The position numbers were made by a program, and so were the translations under genes. From Armatimonadota bacterium (GTDB lineage Bacteria; Armatimonadota; Armatimonadia; Armatimonadales; Armatimonadaceae), in NCBI GenBank assembly GCA_014380985.1, contig JACMIU010000296.1, forward strand, positions 1 through 7,390: a DNA stretch of 7,390 nt. Reading direction: 5' to 3'. The notes beneath the pieces were generated by a model. That model did not search any database. It saw nothing but the letters and a program-made list of their open reading frames with translations, and was not told the DNA's origin. This document shows, one piece after another, positions 1-5,849 of the stretch (within the stretch, counting starts at the first letter, position 1; each line of letters begins with the position of its first letter).

Positions 1-284
1 GAGTCGGCGAAAAACGTGTGAACAATGCGCGACAGGGCGGACTGTGCGGCGTCATTTGCGTCTCGCGTGGCACGATAGACGAAGCGTGTGCCAACCGTTT
101 CGTGCCGCAGGTGTTGCTTGTCCTCCAAGATTCGCAAGAATGTTCGCACCGCCGAGTTGCTCACGCGCTCCGGCAACAACTCTTCCTGTACGCCGGTCGC
201 CGTAATTCCGGTGTTCCCGGCGCGGTACACGGCGTCCATAATCTGTTGTTCGCGGGGGCTAAGATAGGCTTCGGGTTCGGGCAT
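1..284 (-). CDS. BlaI/MecI/CopY family transcriptional repressor (partial, C-terminus outside window)
   Basis: Reading leftward from ATG at 284, the frame stays open for 94 codons to the window edge. The protein starts MPEPEAYLSPREQQIMDAVY and continues with a winged-helix DNA-binding domain over about residues 8-73: the helix around SNSAVRTFLRILED, then a wing ending in TRFVYRA. This order is typical of the BlaI/MecI/CopY (penicillinase repressor) family, which are dimeric repressors of about 120-130 residues, so roughly the last 30 residues (dimerisation helices) are missing off the left edge. The start is supported by GGAGGA just upstream (about 286-291). In this family the repressor is often paired with a BlaR1/MecR1-type membrane metallopeptidase sensor, which could lie further left but is not visible. 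Its promoter carries two palindromes, which suggests autorepression. Family call is firm; the regulated target is unknown. Confidence 0.85.
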   Translation of the reverse strand, partial: MPEPEAYLSPREQQIMDAVYRAGNTGITATGVQEELLPERVSNSAVRTFLRILEDKQHLRHETVGTRFVYRATRDANDAAQSALSRIVHTFFAD

Positions 285-295
285 AGTTCCTCCGT

Positions 296-331
296 CTGCT
301 AATTATTTAGCAGGTGTTAGGATTTTAACAC
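296..331. promoter_or_regulatory. two abutting 18-bp palindromes, probable repressor operators
   Basis: Positions 296-313 read CTGCTAA-TTAT-TTAGCAG, a perfect 7-bp inverted repeat. Positions 314-331 read GTGTTA-GGATTT-TAACAC, a perfect 6-bp inverted repeat. They abut with no gap and share the pattern TGYTA-N8-TARCA. One spans the -10 box and start site, the other the early transcript, of the blaI-like gene. BlaI-family repressors bind dyad operators at their own promoters, so these are inferred to be its binding sites. The motif differs from the TACA/TGTA core known for characterised BlaI and CopY proteins. Confidence 0.65.
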
Positions 332-350
332 AGGTGGTTTTGTTTGTCAA
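322..350 (-). promoter_or_regulatory. sigma70-type promoter of the blaI-like gene
   Basis: On the minus strand TTGACA (complement of 345-350) is followed after exactly 17 bases by TAAAAT (complement of 322-327), a near-consensus vegetative promoter. Predicted transcription start is near 315, about 30 bases before the ATG at 284. The -10 box lies inside a palindrome at 314-331, so repressor binding there would block polymerase. Confidence 0.8.
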
Positions 351-360
351 GTATTGGCGC

Positions 361-397
361 AAAAAAAGCCGCCTTGCTATCGAAGTAGCAAAGCGGC
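361..397 (-). terminator. Rho-independent terminator after the PEP-CTERM gene
   Basis: On the minus strand GCCGC-T-TTGCTA, a 6-base loop (CTTCGA) and TAGCAA-G-GCGGC form a 12-position stem with one central mismatch (393-397/386-391 pairing with 374-379/368-372), directly followed by seven T (complement of 361-367). It lies 26 bases past the stop codon of the surface protein gene and before the blaI-like promoter, so it closes the minus-strand unit cleanly. There is no T run on the plus side. Confidence 0.9.
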
Positions 398-423
398 GAG
401 ATAATCCCGTTCCGAGAAAGAAA

Positions 424-1179
424 CTATTTGCGGCGTCGGGTGATGAGTCCGACCAACGTCAGGCTTCCACCGAGCATCAGCGAAACGGTTCCCGCTTCCG
501 GCACGGCAACCGCGCCCGCGTTGATAAAGTATGTTGCGCTGGCGGTGCGACTTTCCCCTAAAATCGTTGTACCGGAGGCGGTAACGGTCAGTTCGTACAA
601 ACCGGGAGCGGAGAATCCGTAAAAATAATCTACATGACCGGCACTCGGTGTGGAAGTGATGGCGTTATTGGTGATGGTTCCGTTCGATAACGCCCGCCAC
701 AGAACATTCAGTGACGGCGTGGTTTCATACGCAGAAAACGTCCCCGGTCCCGAAAATCCCGTCAAGTTGAACGCGATATTGTCTTGAAACTCGGTCAAGT
801 CAATTTCCTCGGACGTGATACCGATAATCGGGACATCAAGGGTGTTGCCGGTCGGTTTTATCAGGAAATAGGAATCGGTCGCGTTCACGCCGAGAAAGTC
901 GAATGCCGAACCCGTTTGTCCTTCGGCGGTGCGCGTCGTCAGTCCGCCGTCACCGATCACAAACAGGGTTTCGGACGGATCCGACTCTGCGTCGGTGTCG
1001 TCGTTATGTACAGCGAGTTCGAGTTGATCTTCGTCACTGGCGACATCGATGTCTGCATGACCGCCGGTGACGAACGTTGTGAACTGAGCGTGAGCCGTCT
1101 GCGGTAGCGCAACAAGTGTGCACAATCCGAGGGTTGCCGCAAGCATCGAGAAGCGCAATTTATTTGCAAAAATAACCAT
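424..1179 (-). CDS. secreted choice-of-anchor M domain protein with PEP-CTERM sorting signal
   Basis: A 251-residue exported protein. Residues 1-31 form a signal peptide (basic FANKLRF, hydrophobic core, cleavage probably after AHA at 29-31). The mature region has the hallmarks of the surface-anchored 'choice-of-anchor M' domain (related to the actinobacterial TIGR03769 wall repeat): GGHADIDV at 39-46, DQLELAVHNDD at 51-61, TLFVIG at 71-76, FLGV at 95-98, IIGITSEEID at 118-127, FNLTGFSGPGTFSAYET at 137-153, GHVDYFYGFSAPGLYELT at 181-198 and ASATYFI at 213-219. The tail VPEAG (226-230), a hydrophobic stretch (231-247) and RRRK form a PEP-CTERM signal with Ala in place of the second Pro, recognised in other bacteria by exosortase-type enzymes. 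The start at 1179 has GGAGGA 8 bases upstream. An ATG at 1187 directly abuts that Shine-Dalgarno in another frame and is unlikely to be used. A GC-rich hairpin separates the gene from the prepilin gene upstream, and a terminator follows. The ligand is unknown; in actinobacteria the domain travels with a dedicated ABC transporter, not seen here. Confidence 0.85.
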   Translation of the reverse strand: MVIFANKLRFSMLAATLGLCTLVALPQTAHAQFTTFVTGGHADIDVASDEDQLELAVHNDDTDAESDPSETLFVIGDGGLTTRTAEGQTGSAFDFLGVNATDSYFLIKPTGNTLDVPIIGITSEEIDLTEFQDNIAFNLTGFSGPGTFSAYETTPSLNVLWRALSNGTITNNAITSTPSAGHVDYFYGFSAPGLYELTVTASGTTILGESRTASATYFINAGAVAVPEAGTVSLMLGGSLTLVGLITRRRK

Positions 1180-1210
1180 AAAACCATTCCTCCGTTTGAT
1201 GTATGTTGCG

Positions 1211-1231
1211 CCGCGCCGTTTTACGGCGCGG
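1211..1231. other. GC-rich hairpin between prepilin and PEP-CTERM genes
   Basis: CCGCGCCG (1211-1218), a five-base TTTTA loop and CGGCGCGG (1224-1231) form a perfect 8-bp stem of G-C pairs only. Neither strand has a T run after it, so it is not a standard intrinsic terminator. It lies in the 80-base gap between two minus-strand genes, with no clear promoter between it and the next start. An RNA stability or processing hairpin, or a leaky terminator, is inferred. Confidence 0.55.
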
Positions 1232-1259
1232 GGCGGAATGCAAAGCCGTTAACGATTCT

Positions 1260-2042
1260 CTACTTCGGCGGCTTCGCAAAATTGAAGTTGGTGTCTGCCC
1301 ACGACTTGATTTTCAACGCCGGGATGGCTTTCACATGACCGTCGCAGTACAGGTAGTTGGCGACGCCTTGTAGGCGGTTGAAATCTTTTGCCCGGCTGCG
1401 CCCGTTCAGGTCGGCAGGCAAGTAAGGCGTCGCTCCGACGCGGTGGCGGTCTACCTCTATCTCGCCGACAATCGCCGTCCAATTGTTGGTGACCGGGGTT
1501 TTGTCGAACCATGTATCGCTGTGCGTGTGGTCATTATATGAGTTGCGGGCAAGCGAATCGCTGGCTTCAAACAGTAAAAAGGTTTGTGCGGGAGCCGGGA
1601 CACTATCGTAGTCAAGGTAAACGTCAGGGCTTTCGATCACGCTACCCGCACCGTTGATTCGAGGCGTCGAAACGTAGGAGTTGAAAATATAACTCGTGCC
1701 GACTTTTGACGCTTTGATTTCTTCGGCGCGTTGATCGTTGGGGCAGACCCGGATTTGAAATGCATTGGCGATGTAAGGAACCAGCGCACTTACCCAAACC
1801 GCATCGCTCCCCCCATAAAGATGCGAGTTTTGCGGCATGATGCCGTCGTAGTCGTCGGCATACATACGGATTCCGAGACCCAGTTGACGTATATTACTGG
1901 CACAGGTCGTTTGTCGCGCCCGTGCCCGTGCCGAAGCGAACACCGGGAAGATTATCGCAGCGAGAATAGCGATAATAGCAATCACGACGAGTAATTCAAT
2001 CAGTGTGAAAGCGGCACGGCGCGTCCATCGGTTATTTCCCAT
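1260..2042 (-). CDS. prepilin-type N-cleavage/methylation protein of the DUF1559 (H-X9-DG) type
   Basis: A 260-residue type IV pilin-like (pseudopilin) protein. After a short basic leader (MGNNRWTRRAA) comes FTLIELLVVIAIIAILAAI (12-30), the class III prepilin signal and membrane helix. Glu16 is the conserved +5 Glu. The residue before the cleavage site is Ala11 rather than the usual Gly, which prepilin peptidases can tolerate. FPVFASARARARQTTCASN and MYADDYDGIMP follow, then a globular domain with Cys47 and Cys100. Near the end YLYCDGHVKAIP (230-241) is the DG part of the H-X9-DG signature. Its His partner (His200) lies 33 residues before the Asp, so the motif seems expanded by an insertion. 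ATG at 2042 is preferred to an in-frame TTG at 2066 because GGGGA sits 8 bases upstream of it and the leader length is typical. Such proteins are very numerous in Armatimonadota and Planctomycetota, and their roles are mostly unknown. Its own promoter lies upstream; the PEP-CTERM gene follows 80 bases later. Confidence 0.85.
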   Translation of the reverse strand: MGNNRWTRRAAFTLIELLVVIAIIAILAAIIFPVFASARARARQTTCASNIRQLGLGIRMYADDYDGIMPQNSHLYGGSDAVWVSALVPYIANAFQIRVCPNDQRAEEIKASKVGTSYIFNSYVSTPRINGAGSVIESPDVYLDYDSVPAPAQTFLLFEASDSLARNSYNDHTHSDTWFDKTPVTNNWTAIVGEIEVDRHRVGATPYLPADLNGRSRAKDFNRLQGVANYLYCDGHVKAIPALKIKSWADTNFNFAKPPK

Positions 2043-2098
2043 GATTTTGTCCCCTACCCCTTGCAACCGTGAATCTGTTGCAATGTGCTTACGATAAG

Positions 2099-2128
2099 AC
2101 TATACCGCTTTTGCAAATGATTTGTCAA
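2099..2128 (-). promoter_or_regulatory. sigma70-type promoter of the prepilin/PEP-CTERM unit
   Basis: The minus strand has TTGACA (complement of 2123-2128), an 18-base spacer and TATAGT (complement of 2099-2104). The predicted start is near 2092, giving a leader of about 50 bases to the ATG at 2042. No other convincing promoter was seen before the next gene, so it probably drives both. Confidence 0.75.
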
Positions 2129-2185
2129 TACTATTTTTTGCGACGTAACACGGTAGGGATATACGCTCTACATCTGAAAGGGGGC

Positions 2186-3106
2186 TTAAAGCGGATCGCC
2201 GGTAAGCAAGCGGTAGGCTTGGCGGTATTTTTCCGTTGTTTTTGCTACCACATCGGCGGGAAGATCGGGGGCGGGAGCTTCCTTGTTCCAGCCGGGAACC
2301 GATAGCAGATAGTCGCGCACGAACTGTTTATCCAGCGACGCTTGGGCGCGTCCCGGCTCGTAGGTGGCGGCGTCCCAGAAGCGTGACGAATCGGGGGTGA
2401 GGGCTTCGTCAATCAGAAGCAGCTCGCCGGTTTCGGTGACGCCGAACTCGAACTTGGTATCGGCTAAAAGGATCCCGCGTTCGCGGGCATATTCGCTCGC
2501 CGCTTCGTACAGCGCAAGCGACGCTTCACGTACCGGGTCGGCAAACTTCCCGATGTAACCCGCGATTTCGTTCTGCGGCATCGGTTCGTCGTGTCCGGCA
2601 GTCGCCTTGGTGGATGGTGTGAAAATGGGCTTCGGCAGTTTATCGGACTCGCGCAGATTTGCCGGAACGCTTACGCCCCACAAATCAACAACGCCATTCG
2701 TAGCGGGCACGGCTTGGTAGGCGACCCACGCGGAGCCGGACAGGTAGCCACGTACCACGGCTTCAATTGAAAGCGGCTTCGTGCGGCGACAAAGCATACA
2801 ACGGCGCGAAAGCGTTTCGCGCAAGGTCGGCGTGAGCGAAACGCCAACGGCTTCAAGGGCGGCGAATACGGTTTCATCGTCCGCCGCGAGAAAATGGTTC
2901 GGCACAATATCAGCGAGTTGCTCAAACCAAAGGCGCGATATTTGCGTTAGCACTGCGCCTTTGCCGGGAATCCCTTGCGCCAGCACCACGTCAAACGCGG
3001 AAACGCGGTCGGAAGAGACCAGCAAAATCTGATCGCTTCCCACCGCGTACACATCGCGCACTTTGCCGGTTGCCACTCGCGGCAGTCCCGGTATCTCGGT
3101 TCGCAT
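2186..3106 (-). CDS. purC: phosphoribosylaminoimidazole-succinocarboxamide (SAICAR) synthase
   Basis: A 306-residue cytoplasmic enzyme of purine synthesis that joins CAIR and aspartate using ATP to make SAICAR. Family motifs in order: GKVRDVYAV (14-22), SSDRVSAFDVVL (31-42), PNHF (69-72), RTKPLSIEAVVRGYLSGSAW (108-127), LPKPIFTPSTKA (157-168) with GHDE (171-174), ILLADTKFEFG (212-222) and LIDEALTPDSSRFW (231-244). The length and the C-terminal extension fit the longer ADE1-like subtype of about 300 residues rather than the short form of about 240 residues in E. coli. The frame is open further upstream to a TTG at 3154 inside lepB. The ATG at 3106, 8 bases past the lepB stop, matches the family N-terminus and is preferred, though its Shine-Dalgarno is weak, suggesting translational coupling to lepB. 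There is no purine riboswitch before it, no other pur gene in view and no clear terminator after it. Confidence 0.95.
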   Translation of the reverse strand: MRTEIPGLPRVATGKVRDVYAVGSDQILLVSSDRVSAFDVVLAQGIPGKGAVLTQISRLWFEQLADIVPNHFLAADDETVFAALEAVGVSLTPTLRETLSRRCMLCRRTKPLSIEAVVRGYLSGSAWVAYQAVPATNGVVDLWGVSVPANLRESDKLPKPIFTPSTKATAGHDEPMPQNEIAGYIGKFADPVREASLALYEAASEYARERGILLADTKFEFGVTETGELLLIDEALTPDSSRFWDAATYEPGRAQASLDKQFVRDYLLSVPGWNKEAPAPDLPADVVAKTTEKYRQAYRLLTGDPL

Positions 3107-3114
3107 CACCGGCT

Positions 3115-3744
3115 CTAAAGCGCGGCTTGACTGTAGTTGTTCTCGCTCGTCCAAACGTTGATTACCTTGCCTTCGATTTCATCCGGCGAAATCGAACCGA
3201 TTTCGGAGTCGCGGGAATCGGTCGAGTTGAAATAGTTGTCGCCCATCACCATGATACCGTTCGGCGGCACGGTTTTACGCCCGGTGGTATACGGGAAGAA
3301 CCAGCGGTTTAGCGAAACGCGACCTTTCGGAGTGCGGATTTCGTTTTCCCACTGCGCCGTGCCTTGCGCATTCTGGATGAATACCACGCGCTTAACCCAC
3401 TGCTCGCCTTTGTATTTGCCGTGTTTGAGTTTGACGACGATAATATCGCCGACCTTGACCGGCGAGAAAGTTTTGTGCGAACGAAGCAGTAACAGTCTAT
3501 CGCCGGTCTCATACGTCGGCGACATCGAACGACCGTCTACTTGACCAACCTTCAGGTTGAACGCGCCAACAACGGCGATTAAAAGTAGCGGCAGAAGAAT
3601 CATGCGCTCGATGCGTTGCCACCGCTTCGTTTTGTCGGCACGGGTTTCTTCGGGGCGATAAGACTGTAACGCGGCGGGCGTTCCCGGTAACACGCTTAAG
3701 TTCTGGTTAGAGTTCTTTCGGGGGCCATCAGGGGCGGCGATCAT
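3115..3744 (-). CDS. lepB: signal peptidase I
   Basis: A 209-residue membrane serine protease that removes signal peptides from exported proteins. Residues 1-47 are a polar, charged cytoplasmic extension. Residues 48-63 (MILLPLLLIAVVGAFN) form one membrane anchor. The catalytic Ser73 lies in GRSMSPTYETGD and the general-base Lys118 in WVKRVV, both as in the S26A family. GDNYFNSTDSRDSEIG (168-183) is box E, with Tyr171 where many members have Arg (GDNR). VKVGDIIVVK (96-105) is the usual strand before the lysine box. There is one anchor rather than the two of E. coli, as in Gram-positive and many other bacteria. ATG at 3744 has only a distant AAAGGA about 13 bases upstream. A TATAAT box lies just before, so the leader may be very short. 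purC follows after 8 bases. Confidence 0.93.
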   Translation of the reverse strand: MIAAPDGPRKNSNQNLSVLPGTPAALQSYRPEETRADKTKRWQRIERMILLPLLLIAVVGAFNLKVGQVDGRSMSPTYETGDRLLLLRSHKTFSPVKVGDIIVVKLKHGKYKGEQWVKRVVFIQNAQGTAQWENEIRTPKGRVSLNRWFFPYTTGRKTVPPNGIMVMGDNYFNSTDSRDSEIGSISPDEIEGKVINVWTSENNYSQAAL

Positions 3745-3767
3745 TGGTTTCGTTGTGTCCTTTGTTT

Positions 3768-3796
3768 ATTATACGGTTGAGAAATCTGATAAGTTC
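3768..3796 (-). promoter_or_regulatory. candidate promoter of lepB-purC
   Basis: The minus strand carries a perfect TATAAT (complement of 3768-3773). The -35 position, 17 bases upstream, reads GAACTT (complement of 3791-3796), a poor match to TTGACA. The predicted start near 3760 would leave a leader of only about 16 bases before the ATG at 3744, with the AAAGGA at the very 5' end. Confidence 0.5.
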
Positions 3797-3831
3797 ATCC
3801 CCCGCGCCCATCTATTTCAAACGCCGTCCGC

Positions 3832-3867
3832 AAAAAAATTAAAAACCAATTTCGCGCAGGATTGCGC
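3832..3867 (-). terminator. weak candidate terminator at the end of thrC
   Basis: On the minus strand GCGCA-ATCC-TGCGC (complement of 3854-3867) forms a 5-bp stem inside the last codons. GGTTTTTAATTTTTTT follows across the stop codon. The T-rich stretch starts about 8 bases after the stem, further than in a standard intrinsic terminator, so this is tentative. Confidence 0.25.
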
Positions 3868-4918
3868 CCCGTTCCCCGTCTACCTCTACGATGCCCGATG
3901 TCACGGTTTTTACGGCGCGATCCGGGTCTTTTAAGCCGTGTCCGGTCAGCGTCGCCGTCACGGTGTACTCGCGGTCGGCGAACGGCGCGAAGTAATCGGC
4001 TTCGGCTAACTTACGGATTCCGGCGAGCGGAGCGGCACACGCGGGTTCGGCGAAAACGCCTTCGGTTCGCGCCACCAGCGCGTAAGCGTCCAATATCTGC
4101 GCGTCGGTCACGGAATGAATTAAGCCCTGCGAATCGTCGCGGGCGGCGATTGCCTGCGTCCACGACGCCGGTTTGCCAATACGAATCGCGGTCGCTATCG
4201 TGTCGGGCTTTTCAATGGGGTAACCGAGAACCAGCGGCGCGGAACCGGCGGCTTGAAAGCCGAGCATTCGCGGTCGCCGGGTTGCCTTGCCCGCGTCGGC
4301 GAACTCGCGGTATCCTCGCCAATACGCGGTGATATTTCCCGCGTTCCCGACCGGCAGGGCGTGGAAATCGGGCGCGTCACCGAGGGCATCCACAATCTCG
4401 AAGGCGGCGGTTTTCTGCCCCTCGATTCGCACCGGGTTGACCGAGTTGACCAGCTCAATCGGGTACTCCGCGCAGATTTCGCGCACCAGTGTTAGCGCGT
4501 CGTCGAAGTTGCCGCCGATCGCCAGCACTTTCGCGCCGTGAATCAACGCTTGCGACAGTTTGCCAAGCGCGACCTCGCCACGCGGCAAGATCACGACGGT
4601 TTTCATTTCGGCGCGGGACGCATACGCGGCGGCGGCGGCGGATGTGTTGCCGGTCGAGGCGCACATCACCACCTGCATCCCCTTGCGCTTAGCGAGCGAA
4701 ACGGCGGCGGTCATGCCCCGGTCTTTGAACGAGCCGGTCGGGTTCATTCCCTCGAACTTGATAAACAGGCGAAAGTTTTTTGGCAAGCCGAGGAGGGGCG
4801 CGAGGCGAGGCGCGGCGATTAGCGGCGTATTGCCTTCGCAAAGCGAGACAATCGGCGCGGCAGGGTCGGCAAAGTCGGGCAGGTACTGCCGGTAGGTTTC
4901 TATAATTCCGGTACGCAT
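3839..4918 (-). CDS. thrC: threonine synthase
   Basis: A 359-residue PLP enzyme that converts O-phosphohomoserine to threonine, the last step of threonine synthesis. It has the fold-type II layout: SLCEGNTPL (25-33), FEGMNPTGSFKDRGM (55-69) with the PLP-binding Lys65, CASTGNTSAAAAAYA (86-100), the phosphate-binding loop GNAGN (191-195) and TLTGHGLKDPD (323-333) near the end. Length matches the short bacterial threonine synthases of about 350 residues, and the GHGLKD segment separates it from cysteine synthase or threonine dehydratase. ATG at 4918 gives the expected N-terminus but has no recognisable Shine-Dalgarno. No thr leader, other threonine pathway gene or clear promoter is visible. The stop of a degraded gene lies 17 bases upstream, so thrC may rely on transcription from further upstream. 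Confidence 0.95.
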   Translation of the reverse strand: MRTGIIETYRQYLPDFADPAAPIVSLCEGNTPLIAAPRLAPLLGLPKNFRLFIKFEGMNPTGSFKDRGMTAAVSLAKRKGMQVVMCASTGNTSAAAAAYASRAEMKTVVILPRGEVALGKLSQALIHGAKVLAIGGNFDDALTLVREICAEYPIELVNSVNPVRIEGQKTAAFEIVDALGDAPDFHALPVGNAGNITAYWRGYREFADAGKATRRPRMLGFQAAGSAPLVLGYPIEKPDTIATAIRIGKPASWTQAIAARDDSQGLIHSVTDAQILDAYALVARTEGVFAEPACAAPLAGIRKLAEADYFAPFADREYTVTATLTGHGLKDPDRAVKTVTSGIVEVDGERGAILREIGF

Positions 4919-4935
4919 AATTTTTGGTGCTTACG

Positions 4936-5354
4936 TTAAGCGGGCGCAAGTCCTAAGTCGTTTAGCGACGCGGCGGACAGGGCGCGGTCAAGCAAGGCTT
5001 CGAGTTCGGTAGCATCACGTATGGCTTCGATGCGCTGGCGGGCGTCGGCGGGAACCGCGCCGAAACGCTTTTCCACGATTCGCAGAACAGAGTTTTTTAT
5101 CCCTTCCGCTCTGCCTTGGCGATACCTTCATCGTAACCCATGCGCTGATATTCCGTCATCATCACTGCCACGGCACTTGTCTCCCTTGCGGCGATTTGCT
5201 TTTTGTATTCTACCGTTTCCGTCGCGGTTAGCGGCAGGGATTGTTCGATGAATTTGACGAGAAGCGGTCGGCGTACTGCGTCAACATCTGTCAGCACAGA
5301 ACTATCGAGAAGTTCCAACCGCCGTCTGATATTCGTGCTGAGTGATCTTTTCAC
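4936..5354 (-). pseudogene. C-terminal remnant of an Rpn/YhgA-like PD-(D/E)XK nuclease family protein, frameshifted
   Basis: From GTG at 5354 the frame runs SVKRSLSTNIRRRLELLD, RRPLLVKFIEQSLPLTATET and QRMGYDEGIAKAERKG to a TAA at 5097-5099. In the neighbouring frame the typical tail continues: AEGIKNSVLRIVEKRFG, then RQRIEAIRDATELEALLDRA and LSAASLNDLGLAPA to a TAA at 4936-4938. Adding one G to the GG at about 5114-5115 would give YDEGIAKGRAEGIKNSVL, exactly the Gly/Arg-rich hinge and 'LERRFG' tail (DUF4351-like) seen in this family, so a one-base deletion is likely. Full-length members are about 300 residues with an N-terminal nuclease domain. Here that domain is missing and the space upstream is taken by another gene, overlapping as GTGA. 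The unbroken part would be 85 residues, the repaired one about 139. A sequencing error could explain the shift but not the lost N-terminus. Confidence 0.75.
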
Positions 5355-5782
5355 GCTCCCGTAACCTTCCGCGCCAGCCGCACTTGTAGCGCAACGTCTT
5401 CGCACGAAACGTTTTTTTGATCCGTCACGAACGCGGAAACATCGTTTAGTTTTCGGGGACGTGCGCCGGGACCGTACCAACCGCAACACCGAGCGTTGTC
5501 GTAGCGAAAGCCATGCGCCGCCAAAACGCCCACTTTTGCCCACTGCTTCACATCACTTTGTTTCGGGGGCTTGAAATGGATGCCCGCGTTCCACATCGTT
5601 TTTCCACACTGTGGACAAAGCGGCAGTGGCATATGACGCGCCATAATCTTTCGCGTACCTTCCCCACCGACAAAGGGTACGTTTTCCACGCTCTCCACCC
5701 ACGAGCGGTCGTAGCTCACGAATGTTTTGCGGCAATCGAAACAAGGCGCCTTGATTTTTCCGGCAAAGGGGATCCAGCACAT
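5351..5782 (-). CDS. small zinc-ribbon protein of unknown function
   Basis: A 143-residue soluble protein without signal peptide or membrane segment. PCFDCRKTF (Cys14, Cys17) and PLCPQCGKTM (Cys56, Cys59) form two CxxC knuckles that probably bind one zinc. After them comes a conserved-looking block, HFKPPKQSDVKQWAKVGVL (69-87), and a Cys-Cys pair (99-100) in RCCGWYGPGARPRKLNDV. Similar hypothetical proteins with a CPxCG knuckle, a 'FKAPK..D.KQW' segment and a 'CGCCGPGY.PK' segment are known to me from several phyla, but I know of no assigned function. ATG at 5782 is preceded by AGGAGA with five bases between, a strong start. Its last codons overlap the GTG of the Rpn-like remnant by four bases (GTGA). 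A candidate promoter lies about 70 bases upstream, in the gap shared with the divergent sigma factor gene. Confidence 0.75.
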   Translation of the reverse strand: MCWIPFAGKIKAPCFDCRKTFVSYDRSWVESVENVPFVGGEGTRKIMARHMPLPLCPQCGKTMWNAGIHFKPPKQSDVKQWAKVGVLAAHGFRYDNARCCGWYGPGARPRKLNDVSAFVTDQKNVSCEDVALQVRLARKVTGA

Positions 5783-5849
5783 ATCTTTCTCCTACAGAGC
5801 GACGGCAACAGAATTGTCATGCAACGAATAGCGGACACATTACCAGATT

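Noticed and set aside
784..1107. 107-codon plus-strand open frame antisense to the PEP-CTERM gene
   Set aside because: No domain or ribosome site was seen, and the opposite strand encodes a complete exported protein.
2043..2066. TTG start at 2066 for the prepilin-like gene
   Set aside because: ATG at 2042 has a good Shine-Dalgarno and gives the usual short basic leader before FTLIEL.
3107..3154. TTG start at 3154 for purC, inside lepB
   Set aside because: The extra 16 residues do not resemble the SAICAR synthase N-terminus. ATG at 3106 directly after the lepB stop fits the family.
3862..4332. 156-codon plus-strand open frame antisense to threonine synthase
   Set aside because: Composition is Arg/Ser/Pro-rich with no motif, while the opposite strand has every threonine synthase signature.
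5089..5100. A-AAA-AAC slippery heptamer near the break in the Rpn-like gene, suggesting programmed frameshifting
   Set aside because: It overlaps and follows the TAA that ends the first frame, so ribosomes would stop before reading it. The frame change is better explained by a lost G at about 5114.
5354..5543. Upstream extension of the Rpn-like frame (to an ATG at 5543)
   Set aside because: The added residues are Arg/Ser-rich, unlike any Rpn segment, and overlap the zinc-ribbon gene in another frame. Family similarity begins only at about 5350.
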